From Aphidius gifuensis (taxonomy: Eukaryota > Arthropoda > Insecta > Hymenoptera > Braconidae), in assembly GCF_014905175.1 (NCBI RefSeq), contig NC_057792.1:3534001-3598000 (forward strand): a stretch of 64,000 nt of DNA. The letters are read 5' to 3'. The notes under the pieces are model-generated. The model searched no databases. It was not told the DNA's origin and worked only from the letters and a program-made list of their open reading frames with translations. Within the stretch, counting starts at the first letter, position 1. The number at the start of each line of letters is the position of its first letter. Below are positions 51,502 to 63,710 of the stretch, one piece after another. The position numbers and the translations under genes are program-made.

Positions 51502-54500
51502 TTTATTATCTTACTGTACTAATGGACGTGAAAATTCTCAGAAATTGATTTGCATTTTTTTGTAAATTTTATTTCTGTTAAATTGTTATTGTAATTTTAT
51601 TATTAACAACTTGTTCATTGTTCATATTAATATTATTTTTATAATTATAAATATACACGTGTAATTTTTGTAAAATTATTTTTAAAATATTTTCATCAAG
51701 GTAGACTGATGTGAATAGATTGATTATACTGCGTGAAAACAATTAGTTTATAATAGCAGTAATAAAGACGTCACGCTTATTTATTTGATAGTTAAATCAA
51801 AATTAAAAATCAGAATGAATTATTATAAAAAATAAATGACCCTGAAAGATGAAAGATTTTTTTTTATATTTTAAAAAATCAAAACATCCTGACCTTTTTT
51901 TTTTTTCAAACAAAAGATAATTTTTTTGAATATAAAATATATTTTTTATTTTACCTGTAGGTTATTCTTTATATTTTTTTTATCTTTGTCTAATTATAAA
52001 CATATATAATATCAGAGAAGAGACTGGATATATTTTGTCCAAGTCAAGAAGTGGCTGTCGCATTGGACATTTGTGCCTGAGGTGTGTTGTTGACAAAAAA
52101 AAAAAAAGAAAATAAATAAATCAAATGCCAAAAAAAAGGCTTATAAAAAAAAAAAATGGAAAGGTAGGACAAGCAGGCAGGTTTAACATGGTATGTTAGT
52201 TTAGTTGGATCCGCGAGAACGAGGGTGATGTCACTGGCTTGTTCGATCCGCTATCGCGAATTTTAATGATGGTGCAAATGTCTCGACGAACCGCGCGTTA
52301 TATTATCTCGGTTTAGGCCGGATGCGGGGGCCGCCCACGCTTTCAACAAACATATTTTTTATTTTTGATTTTATTTTTTATTGTTTTATATTTTAATTCT
52401 AACACCAACAAAATAATTTATAATATTATTATTTTTAAAAAAAAATTCTTTGTTTTAATACTGAAATTTTTTATTTGTAGATGATCATCTTGTGAGTTCA
52501 TTCATAAACGGATGAGATAGATCATCATTTTGTTGAAAAATATTCAGCTGCAGATGTGTGGGTATTACCCCCGGGGAAACAAAAAAAATATTATGGATTC
52601 ATAAATTGAATGAGACGGAATCATGATTGTAGATTTTTGTTGATAACATAAATGTATTGTTGCGAATCGTCTCAGTTATTTACTGCTTCGTTGCGCGTAA
52701 CGATAGTCATACATATCTTTTTTTTTATTTTTATTTTGCACCAATCTTTAACAATCTATTCGATTTAACTTGAACATTTGTTTTTTTGTTATTTAAAATT
52801 ATTACTATTATTAATAAATACTTTGAAATGTAATATCTATCGAAGCAGCTATTAAATGATATTTTTAAATATGTATGCTTGTATAAATTATTAAATTATG
52901 TATAGTGTAATATATTTTTTATTACGAAGGTGCCTAAATGATATTCAATAATCAGTAAACAGGTTTTTTAAATTTTTATATATATAAATACGAATTAAAT
53001 TAAAATATATATTTACAAAAAATTATATATTAATAAAAATAAATGTATATTTAAAATTGGTATATATATTTATATAACGAGATGATGGTAAATTTAAGTT
53101 GGTTGTATGTTACTTGACAAGTATTGACACGATTAAAAATTGATGCATTGACATGCTGAGTGTTTAAGAGATAACGACAAGTATTTACTTGAAATAATTC
53201 CTTGATATGTGACGAGTTTTCAGACCGGATGTTACGATTATCTAGATTTTAAAAGAGAAGAAATAATATATATAAAAAATAAAAATAAAGTTTAAAGAAA
53301 TAACTTGATCGTTAGGCAAATGTCAAAAGGATTTTATTTCAATTGTATTCTGAATCTCAAGTAATATGTATTGAAAATTCCAAGAAGTATATTTAGTTGG
53401 TGTTAAAAAAAAAAAAAAAAAAGAAATTTATATATATTTTTTCAACAAAAGAATTGTCAGGAATGAAAATTGTCCAGTTCCGTTTTTTTATATAAATACA
53501 TTCAATCAAACTTTAATATAAAAAATAAATAAATAAATTGAAATAAATAAAACTCATCATTATTTATAATTTTCCGTTTTTATAATCATAAAAATAAAAA
53601 ATATTCTGCAAGATTTTATATATTTTTTATTTATTATATTCTTGTATTTTATACGTTTCTTAAAAATTAAAATAATAGCTTTACGGATAGAGCTTTTCTT
53701 TTTAAATGTAACGAGAGTTAAAAAAAAAAAAAGGCTAAAAATTTTCTCAACACACAAAGTGCAAAAATAAAAAGAAGAAAAAAAAAATAAATATACAAAA
53801 GGGTGAAGTGATGAAATGAAAAAAAAATAATATTAAATGGGAATAAATAAAAAAAAACTAAAAAATTGAGAGGAAAAAAAAAAAAAGCAGGAGCTCGTTC
53901 GCCCCCGCATTTGAAGAGGCGTTGAGATGCCCGTCTCGATAATACTCAAGACAATGACCGACCGCCATCATTACTTTGCCTGGGAAATTCACATTATTAT
54001 CAACATCAATAAAAACAAGAAAAAAAATTAAAATTTAATTTTTTTCATCATCATTATGATTACTGATATAATCAATTTGAACCTGTCAATGAACTGAGGA
54101 AATTTTTTATAAATAAACATTTAAATATTATCTATAAAAAAAAAAAAAAAAATTTATATAATTTTACAATTTAATTTAGCTAGTATATAAAATATTAATT
54201 TATGAAAAATAAAATATGAAAACTAATAAATGACATCTCATCAAGAAGATCAAGAAATAAAATACTCCAAATTAGCAAAATTATTAAATTTAATTTAACA
54301 AATTTTCCAATTATAATATTTAAATTTTAAAATTAATCACGCAAATATTATTATTATTTTTAAATCAATTTTATTTTTTTTTTTAAATATTGCCTGATGC
54401 AGACAAGTGATTAAATCACATTTTCTGGGTATTGCAAGAGAAGTTGGCGGATAACAAGAGCTTCGTAAACATTGGTCCTCGTTAACTCAACCCACGCATA

Positions 54501-57500
54501 TTTTACGTGTTAAAAATCTCATTTTATATATATAAATTTTTGTTATTATTATTATTATTTAACTTCAGGGGCAACTGTTACAACCAATGTATAAATTTTT
54601 TGATGATCGCTTTGTTTTTATACGATTACGATACTACATTTTTATTTTTTTCTTTCCCCTTTTATTTTAAAATAAAACGAGGAAACAACGAAAAAAAAAA
54701 AAAAAGAAAAAATGATCAAGTATATATAAATGCTGTTGGTAACAGCAAAAAGACGTGGTTGGACGGTTTATTTAAATAAAAAGTGACGTAAAACTTGCTG
54801 ATATTGCCGTTCGAGTTTATGCATTGGGGTATAACATGGGCTATTCTGAAGTTTAATGATTGTACGTAAAACAGTTGGCCTTGATTAAACAAGATACACA
54901 AAAAAAAAAAAAAAAACATAACTGACACGTTTGTTGATCGTCTTGTTTTTTTTTTTTATGTATTTTATAAATGAAAATTTTAAATTAAAACATCAAGTCG
55001 AGTTCATATATAATATTGAATATTTTATATTGATTTGAAGCTATAAAAAATTTTAATATTAACATATTAATTTTATTTACTTATAAGTTTATAAAACTAA
55101 AAGATATTTTTTTTTTTCCCCTGATATTTTGTATTTTAATATACGAAATTTTATTTAAAAATCATTGATTCGAATATATATATATAAAATGAGACACACG
55201 GGAACCACAAAGAGAATCGTGTTGTATAACTCCTGGAGTATATACCGCAAGAGGTATTTGAGATGCTTGTAGTTCTCGTGTGGTGATGGACCAAGGGGTC
55301 GGTGGGTGAAGCAACAACTACGCGTTTGTCTGTAAGCATCAAAGACACCGACACCGACAATATAGGGTTTCCATCTATCCATAGACACAAACCAATAATG
55401 CCTAGTAGTTCTTTCAACAACTGTATCCTTTTTTTTTTTATTTCATCAATTTAAATTCATACTATATCTTTTATCACACTTTATTAAAAATACGACAAAA
55501 TTCTCACCAATATATTTAGAATTATAATATTTATCATTAAGAAAAAAAAATTTATAATTGCATTTATATATAATGTTGAAACAAAAAAGTAAATAAATTT
55601 TAATTATCAAAATAAATTGTTTATATAAATTAAATGAAAAACTATTTAATTTATGTTTACATAGTTGCTTAACATATTGAGGTGAGCGTTAATAATTAAC
55701 AGCACACAGTACATGTACATAAAATACAGAGAAAAAAAATTGTCTGTGTCTCAGTATGAGACTAATGCAAGTAAACGTAAGAGTTATTAGCAAGACAAAT
55801 AGGTTAAACAGAAGGGAAAGGTATATGAAAAGATGGGGTACACGTATGTTAGCTGTTAGCTTGAAACTAGGTGGTTTTATTTCACTTGCATGTAAATATA
55901 CCTATATACATGATAAATATATATATGCAACTATGTGTACATGATGAACTAACTATAACTGTGTATACATTTTCATATATATACACCTTTATAGAGCCTT
56001 GCCCCCATCCACTTTCTCAACCCCTTATAGTATCAGAGACCTTATTTGCAAGCTTCTCATCCCTTTACGACCAACTACAATTTACCTATTATATATACAA
56101 CATAACTGAGACTAACCAGGAGTTGTATATGCTTGTACGTGGCTCATAGTTGCTACAACGCGAATAAGCACAGGCTTAGTCTTGCGTATTAGCATATGAG
56201 CACTGTCTAATTAACGCCCTGAAACACCCAAACCTCATCCACTATCAACCACTGTACTACACAGTATCTTCCTAACCATTGCCTCATGTTAAATGATTTT
56301 TTATATTGTCTTACGTATATAATAAAGCTTTTCCTAGCCTGTATTTTTATTCCTTATTTTTTTACACGCAAAAGCAAACAGCCCCATCATTAGCACAGTC
56401 GTGTTTTTTTTTTCTCTGAGTATTTTTTATAAATTTAAAAATTATTTTTCATCAATGATATGCATATTTTTAGATTTATTTATGATTTTTTTTCTTCTTT
56501 CAATTGAACACAATGTTAATTTGATTTTTATTATAACTGATGTGTTAGCATGCGGTAACGATGTGTGTATTAAAAAAATTCGTGACTTAAAATAAATGTG
56601 GCTCAAATGGGACATGATGATTGATGACACCATGGAGTCACACACAGTATCTAGTTGTATTCAAAAAATAAAAATTTGTTGTCCTCGAGACTTTCTCTGG
56701 TTCACGAGGGTAACAAAGCCAAATATATATATGAAAAAAAAAAAATTAAAAAAAGAAACATTTCACGCAAGATTTGCTTTTGTGTATACGAGCGAGAGTT
56801 TATATTGTAAATGTTTATAGATTAACAAAATATGAATATAAATAATTGTATTATTATTGGTATGTGACAAGGTGAAAAATATTAAATGTTAAAAGACAAT
56901 ATATGAATAGTAATAAATATGTCTTTTAATGTGACAACATTTAGAATAAATGATCAATGTTGTTGTCTGACATGATCGATGATTAACTTAAATAAATAAT
57001 AAAAATTTGTTACACAATTATTTAACGCCTAAATAATTATTTTATATTTATTTATCATTTGGAGATTTATCTTTTTTTTTTAGTCTCATTAATTATTTAT
57101 CAAAACATATGCTTATCGATTGTCAGAAAATGTTTCAACATGATTTTGAAGAAAACCAAACACCCACAAAAATTACAAACACTTGGAGTCGTTTTTTTTT
57201 TTTTTTTTTAAATATATATATTTTTTTTTGACATGTTTTTTTTATTTATTTGGGGTTTTTAAATGTAGTATATTGAAACTGAGTGTGACTAATGTATCGT
57301 CGCGCCTTTCTTCGACTTCCTGTGACCAAAAGACTAACTTGAATTCGTCTTCATAACGATCTTAGTGACGTGCTTCTTCCTTTATTCTTTGGAACACAAG
57401 GATGCTCGTTTGTCTTATGATCATTAGGGAATATATATTATATATTTTGTCTCACTTAAAAAATTTTAATTTTACAAAATATTTGAAAAATATTTAGATA

Positions 57501-57763
57501 CTCCAATGATATTTAACTAATTATTCAAAATTAATTATACAACTGATGATTGATCAAGTTGTACTAAAAATATAATAAATCGTTTTATTATATATTTTTA
57601 AAAAATTATAATAAACAAAAAATAATAAAATTCGAGTACTTAATAAAATTTATTTACCAGAAAAATATATTATTTACTTTGAATTTCATAAAATAAATTT
57701 TTACTTTAAGTATAGTTAATTTATTTTTGTATAAAAAATATTCAAGTATATAAAAATACAAAC
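51502..57763. other. AT-rich DNA with scattered islands
   Basis: Complex unique blocks lie at 52010-52110, 52180-52350 (including GGCCGGATGCGGGGGCCGCC), 53890-53990, 54770-54890, 55190-55420, 56010-56280, 56600-56720 and 57280-57430. A short frame at about 56456-56595 (MICIFLDLFMIFFLL... ending ACGNDVCIKKIRDLK) has a hydrophobic start and a CxxxxC motif and could be a tiny secreted peptide, but support is thin. A perfect 10-bp stem TTAAAAGACA/TGTCTTTTAA lies at about 56889-56931. No gene is called. Confidence 0.4.
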
Positions 57764-57879
57764 TTGCTTTTTCTATATATTTTTATGTACTTTGAAATTA
57801 TCATTTTTTCTTTATGCAACATGCAACAAAGTTTTTATAAAACAAAATGTATATATATATTTTTTTTTTTGATAAATAG

Positions 57880-58045
57880 CCAACGATCAAAAGAAGTCGA
57901 CGATTTGTTTAGAGGAATAAAATTGCCACTTGAAAATAATAATATATTTTCTCTTGGAAGTAGTATGATCAATCATGTGCATTATTATACCGACAGTAGT
58001 AGTGAAGAAACATCAAAGACGTGTTTCAAATATTACCACCAATGA
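57880..58045 (+). CDS. Candidate C-terminal exon
   Basis: A T-rich tract ending in GATAAATAG (AG at 57878-57879) is followed by one base completing a codon and then 54 open codons to a TGA at 58043-58045. The peptide is polar and charged with no low-complexity bias: it starts QRSKEVDDLFRGIKLPLE, has a middle SLGSSMINHVHYYTDSSSEE, and ends TCFKYYHQ. An AATAAA poly(A) signal follows 34 bases after the stop. The frame continues open upstream to 57764 through hydrophobic AT-rich codons, so a non-spliced reading with a membrane anchor is possible, but the change in codon texture at 57880 favours an exon boundary. No upstream exon was identified and the protein is not recognised. Confidence 0.4.
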
Positions 58046-58078
58046 GACTAAAATGTCACAAATTTTATGTAAAAATAT

Positions 58079-58084
58079 AATAAA
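58079..58084 (+). terminator. AATAAA polyadenylation signal
   Basis: A canonical hexamer 34 bases after the stop of the 57880-58045 candidate exon. The motif is frequent in AT-rich DNA, so its weight comes only from its position. Confidence 0.3.
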
Positions 58085-58369
58085 TCTAAATATGAAAATA
58101 TTTTTCATAATAATCTATATACATTATTTTTGTTAAATAAACATCCTATCCAATATATAAATAAATTATTTTTATTTAAATTTCAAAATTAAATTAGCAC
58201 TAATAATATTTACTTAATAAATTATGAATTTTATTTTTAAATTATTTATTTAAATAAATAATTCATATGTTGATATAATTATTATCAAAATAAATATATA
58301 ATTAAACTATTTATATATAATTAAAAACAAAAAATTTAAATTCAAATTGTAATTATAACTAATTAATAT

Positions 58370-58600
58370 TCAGCACGTCAATGACAAGAATTTAAAACTT
58401 TTTTGTCTGGCTGTTATATTTACCCTTCTTTTATCTCTCAGCATCAATTGATTGAGACGTGACCAACAAGATGACATTTCTTTACAATCTATAGTTAAAG
58501 TTTTATATAAACTATAGTTTATACATTGGATCTTTGTCAACTCGTCTATATGTAACGAACAACCTAAATGCTTTCTCAACAAAACCCACTTGAAAAACAT
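58370..58600 (-). CDS. Candidate exon or small gene on the minus strand
   Basis: Read on the minus strand, an open frame from an ATG at 58600 (MFFKWVLLRKHLGCS) runs 76 codons to a TGA at 58370-58372. Codons are mixed and the protein is basic with four cysteines: KIQCINYSLYKTLTIDCKEM, then SSCWSRLNQLMLRDKRRVN, and a final LSLTC. TTTTTCAAG before the TGG codon at 58588 is a plausible acceptor, making this a terminal exon. A donor-like GGGTAAAT in the DKRR region could instead make it internal. There is no clear signal peptide and no known family. It converges on the plus-strand exon candidate 325 bp away. Confidence 0.3.
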   Translation of the reverse strand: MFFKWVLLRKHLGCSLHIDELTKIQCINYSLYKTLTIDCKEMSSCWSRLNQLMLRDKRRVNITARQKSFKFLSLTC

Positions 58601-58654
58601 CTGGCTACTTTTTTTTCTATTTTTTTTTTTTCTATTATAAATAAATTCAGACAT

Positions 58655-61530
58655 TTCAATGACATGTTTTTATAATAGCCAAAATTCTCTAAATGATATT
58701 ATTACAATTATTGTATAAAAATAAAATTTTATTTTCAAAAATATATTCAACTTTTGAATGGAAGATTTTAGCTATTGTCCTGTTGATGATCTTTGAAATT
58801 GTTCAAGTGTTGATGAACACTTACTCAACTAATAAAAGGTGCAAAATTTTGAAATTTAATTTCAATTATTTCTATTATACACACCCAAAAATGTCTTGAT
58901 AAATTTTTTCCAACTTCAACGTAAAAATATTGATTCAACGAAATTATAAATAAAAAATAAAATCAACAATTTATTATAGCAAAATTTGAAATAGACCTTG
59001 ACGGATATGTTATTGGATTGATTCGTCATCCATTTGATTTGGTTGATCAGAAAAAAAAAAAAAATCGAAACAAAATAAATATAAAAATTCAAGTTTTTAT
59101 TCGGAATCCTGAGACTAGTCTTCAAGCCACCCCCGATGATGGAGAATGGGTTTGATACTTTGATTTAATTCCAAGCAACTACATACAAAGCGACACAGCT
59201 AAACTACCTTCATCAAATTCACCAGTGATTTAATTAAATACAGTTTTTCAATGTTGTTATTCAACTATATACAGGTTGTTTATAAATGTATACGTCTCGA
59301 CAGTCATCAATAAATCAAAAGAAATATATAATAGAAGGGGGAATTTTGTTGAGAGTTAGTCACGTCGTTTAAGAGTCTTCTTGGAAGGCCAAATGCACAC
59401 ATATATTTTATAAATATACATTTATACAACATCGATATAATTAGTGTTGCTTGCGCGTGTCATATTGTTTTTTAAAAAAAATATTTAAACTATTGTTACA
59501 ATTCTCAGTACAACAATGTTTAATATTTAATCAAAATTCTAACATTAGTTTACATTATATATACACTAGCAATGTCGTAATTTTTATTTTTTTTTATTTT
59601 GATTTTTAATATACTCACTTCCAGTATGTGTATACAAAATGTAGCCTTAAATTTATTTTCAAATTAAAAAAAAAAAAACATACACACATGTGTGAGTTAT
59701 TTAAATCATAACTGTAAAAAAAATTTGTAAACTAAAATTTTAAGTTTAAATGAAATAAAAAAATTATAAATGACAAGTTTTGTTAATAAAAATTTCATTA
59801 TTAATATTCATTTTGTATGTGTATGTGTTTTTTTTTTTTTCAATGTTTGTGGCTTACTGAAAAATGAGAAAAATATGTTTTTTTTTTGCTGTTTAAATAT
59901 AGTTTCAATTTTTATATATATGCTAAGTTTGATTTTTTTTTTTTTTCATTTTATTATTTTAAATCCTAGATAAATAATGAAAATCTATCATAATGTTTAC
60001 AGTTTGGATGAAAAAAAATCCCTACTCAACAGTATAAACACTTTTCAAAATTTCATCTCGTTTCATCTGCTTTTTTTTGATGGATATTAACACCGATATG
60101 GTTAATTAAATAAGTTACCGCCAAAAGAAAAATCTAACAGACTTGGCATAAAGACACACACACACTCTGTCAAAAAATAAAAAATAAATAAATATATAAT
60201 CCCCATCATAAGTGTGTTTCGCTCTCGCGCCTTTTATTTTTTTATTTTTCTGTATTTATCTGCAGCACGCGACAAAATTGATGCGGGTATATAGCAAAGC
60301 GGCATGCAATTTTAGATGTATGCATAAATGTATATTTCTTTTTTTTTTAATTTAAAAAATTTTTTGTAACACACACACAAGTATATAGGGACGCAGTCTT
60401 TGACATACGTTGTTGGCGTGAAAACGTTGGCCAATTAAGTCAACGTTGAATTATGCACTGGTTATTTTGCCAACTAATTTAGTAGATGACTTATGTTATA
60501 CTTGCCAACAAACAAGACAGACTTTGTGTGTTGAATGAATATACGTGAGTACTGTCTTGCAGTTTAACTTGCAATTGAAATTCATGAATAGTATGTATGT
60601 ACAATAAATTGACAAAGATAGATAATTTAGTTCCTTCTTCCTTGGTTTGTGTGTGTGTGTGTTTCAATGCAGATAGAATAACTAAACCGGACATCCGCTA
60701 AAAGTTGCCTTTGATGTTTTTGAAAATTCAATGTTTTTTGAGAATCGACTGACGACAAAGAAGGAGAGACATCGACTACGATTTATAAATTTTTTTTAAA
60801 CTTAACAAATCTTTATGTAAAAAACAAAATATTGCTAGAGTTGTTGTTTTTTTTTTTTTGTATTATCTAAAAAGGAGACATTTATTCAGGATAAAAAAAA
60901 TAATAAATATTGAAAATAAAATAATAATAATAATGATATGATTTTGTGTGTAGTTGTATAACGAAAGGGTCAAGAGGAATATGGTCCGACTGGTTTGGAC
61001 GATGGTTTATTCAGAAACAATAGATAGTCCCCGAGGCATATTCAAAAGGCCAAAGAAAAAGATAAAACATATATATTTGGACCCACGGCGAAGAAAAGTC
61101 AGTCGGCTGCATCAAAAAACATCTCTTTTTAAATATATATGTGTACATAAAACATGTATATATATAATTATAAATATATAAAACCATTGTAGACGAGGAG
61201 CAAGCAAAAATTTAAAGATTTACTTTTATCAATGATTTATTTTAAATCATTTTTATATATTTTGACTAAAAGAATAATATTGGGGTCTTGAAAAAAATGT
61301 ATGAAATTCAGAAGATAAAAATTGTGAATATACTGACCTGAGACAATTGAAAAAAAAAAAAAAACAAATATTACTAATACTGATGAAGGTCAAAGAGAGT
61401 ATTTAAAAAAATAATAAAAAAAAATAACTGCTTATATTTTGAGAGACACAAGAGTTTGTGAGCTGTTATTTCAAGGTCACTTTTGTTTTTATTTTTTTTA
61501 AACTCATATTTAATTGTTTTTACCCAGTTT
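58655..61530. other. AT-rich DNA with an island at 60950-61110
   Basis: The island's plus-strand frame (from 60954, after TGTGTGTAG) is strongly basic (NMVRLVWTMVYSETIDSPRG, then KRPKKKIKHIYLDPRRRKVS) and may be exonic, but no donor or stop context supports it. Minor complex patches lie at 58770-58830, 59100-59400, 60210-60320 and 60380-60570. The rest is AT-rich. Confidence 0.4.
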
Positions 61531-62432
61531 AAAATACTTAATTGTTGGCAATAAAAAAACAAATTAATAATCCGTAAAACATGTATTAGTTAATAAAAAA
61601 AAAAAAATGAAATAAATACTAGATGTATACATATAATTAAAATAAATATAGTAAATAAAATTACATACCTAGTGCAGTGTGTTGACAGGTCCAACCTGGT
61701 TCAACAGCCAGCTGATTGCAACATGATTTTCTTGACACTCCAAAAATTAAATATTAAAGTCACATGCACACACGTAATTTTTACAATTAAAAAAAAAACA
61801 AAAATATATTTTAAAATAACTCATTAGAATTAAAAATCAACAAAAAAAAAAAAAACAATAAAAATATCGAGTACTAATTACAACACTATCACAACATGGC
61901 CGACAATCATGGTTGACCCTTTTTTTTTTTTTTTTTGCACAAGGGGAGAGGTATCGTACGATAAAAAAAAAAAAAAATGCCGCGAGTAAGCATCATACTG
62001 ATATAAAAAAATTATCAATACAAAATCAATAATCAGTCACATTTTTAGTCACTCGATTCGAAATGCAAAACAATTATTTTGACCACAACACGTAAAAAAT
62101 AATAAAATAATAATCATGTAAAAAAAAACGAACGCTCCGAAGGTCATTTTTTTTATGGAGTAAATTTTTTTTTTTTGTTTTTTCTCCTACAAACCACATA
62201 ATTCACTAAAATGATCACTCGAATGCCGAATCGTATTCTCCACTATCTAAACTATCATATTATTACACTTTTATAATTAATTCACACTTTAAAATATTAA
62301 AAAAATTGCGACAAATATTCGGGTGTAATTTGCGTGTCAGCTCCTTGAAAAAAATTAAGATGGAGTGTCTCAATTTTTTTTTTTTTTTTTCTCGAGCAAG
62401 AGGGCGGAAGTAAGATGGGGGAAAGACAGAGA
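61531..62432 (-). repeat. Left arm of a 2.2-kb imperfect palindrome
   Basis: The reverse complement of this arm matches 62820-63710 almost end to end. Outer landmark: AATTGTTGGCAAT at 61540-61552 against ATTGCCAACAATT at 63687-63699. Inner landmark: GGGCGGAAGTAAGATGGGGG at 62402 against CCCCCATCTTACTTCCGCCC at 62832. The outer ~215 bp differ by only about six substitutions, while the inner third is much more diverged with indels. A ~390-bp AT-rich spacer separates the arms. Confidence 0.92.
61669..61751 (-). CDS. Candidate exon end in the left palindrome arm
   Basis: On the minus strand an open stretch reads GVSRKSCCNQLAVEPGWTCQ, then HTAL plus one base, and stops at a strong GTATGT donor (GT at 61668-61667). 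Three cysteines, mixed codons and the donor make it look exonic. The open frame begins after a stop about five codons upstream of GVS, and no convincing acceptor is seen, so it may be a 5' or untranslated exon. In another frame the same bases hold a tiny ATG reading frame (MLQSAGC). The mirror copy is at 63485-63567. No family is recognised. Confidence 0.3.
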
Positions 62433-62819
62433 CACAATACGTAATTACCAATAAAAAAAAAAAACAACAAATAATAAAATAAATATAAAAAAACAATAAA
62501 AAAAAAAAAATAAATGAATTTAATAACAATTAAAAAATGAGTAGATATTTATAATAATTAAATAATGCATAATTAAATAATTGTTTATTTAAATATTTAT
62601 TAATTGTTTATTTAGTTCTTTTTTTAACCGCTAATGCCGGAAGTCTCTATGTTCACATAAATAATTAAAAATATTATTAACTAAAATTATTAAATTTATT
62701 ATTAATTATCAACTTTAAATATTAATCTTCTTTTTAATATTTTTTTTTTACGTATTTACTTATATTTATTTTCTTTTATATTTACTCCAATGTTTTCTTT
62801 TTATTCGGGATTATTTTTT
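62433..62819. other. AT-rich centre of the palindrome
   Basis: Non-palindromic at large scale and dominated by A/T. The only complex patch is AACCGCTAATGCCGGAAGTC at about 62627. No origin, promoter or gene is evident. Confidence 0.6.
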
Positions 62820-63710
62820 CTCTCTGTCTTTCCCCCATCTTACTTCCGCCCTCTCACTCGAGAAAAAAAAAAATAAACACTCCATCTTAATTTTTTTCAA
62901 GTACCCCACGCGCACATTACACCTAAATATTTGTCGCAATTTTGTTAATATTTCAAAGTGTAAATTAATTATAAAAATGTAATAATATGATAGTTTAGAT
63001 AGTGGAGAATACGATTCGGCTTTTGAGTGATCATTTTAGTGTATTATGTGGTTTGTAGGAGAAAAAACAAAAAAAAAAAATTTACTCCATAAAAAAAATG
63101 ACCTTCGGAGCGTTCGTTTTTTTTTTCATGATTATTATTTTATTATTTTTTACGTGTTGTGGTCAAAATAATTGCTTTGCATTTCGAATCGAGTGACTAA
63201 AAATGTGACTGATTATTGATTTTGTATTGATAATTTTTTTATATCAGTATGATGCTTACTAGCGGCATTTTTTTTTTTTTTATCGTACGATACCTCTCCC
63301 CTTGTGCAAAAAAAAAAAAAAAAAAAAAAGGGTCGGCCATGTTGTGATAGTGTTGTAATTAGTACTCGATATTTTTATTGTTTTTTTTTTTTTTGTTGAT
63401 TTTTAATTCTAATGAGTTATTTTAAAATATATTTTTGTTTTTTTTTTAATTGTAAAAATTACGTGTGTGCATGTGACTTTAATATTTAATTTTTGGAGTG
63501 TCAAGAAAATCATGTTGCAATCAGCTGGCTGTTGAACCAGATTGGACCTGTCAACACACTGCACTAGGTATGTAATTTTATTTACTATATTTATTTTATT
63601 TATATGTATACATCTAGTATTCATTTCATTTTTTTTTTTTTTTATTAACTAATACATGTTTCACGGATTATTAATTTATTTTTTTATTGCCAACAATTGA
63701 GTATTTTTTT
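62820..63710 (+). repeat. Right arm of the 2.2-kb imperfect palindrome
   Basis: Mirror of 61531-62432. It includes an A-run of about 22 opposite a T-run of about 18 in the left arm. Compared with the left arm it lacks about 14 bp (the left arm has an extra CAATCATGGTTG-type segment near 61905). It reads outward from a pyrimidine-rich, promoter-like block (62820-62860) to the donor-like site at 63568. Confidence 0.92.
63485..63567 (+). CDS. Candidate exon end in the right palindrome arm
   Basis: This is the same segment as 61669-61751 in the opposite orientation, differing by one base that changes GW to DW (SCCNQLAVEPDWTCQ). It keeps the open frame, all three cysteines and the GTATGT donor at 63568. 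Persistence of frame and donor in both copies is weak support for function, but the arms are so alike overall that it may only reflect recent duplication. Confidence 0.3.

Noticed and set aside
55151..55420. 89-codon minus-strand frame in the 55.2-55.4 kb island
   Set aside because: A second overlapping frame is also open over the same bases, which suggests low stop density from composition rather than coding.
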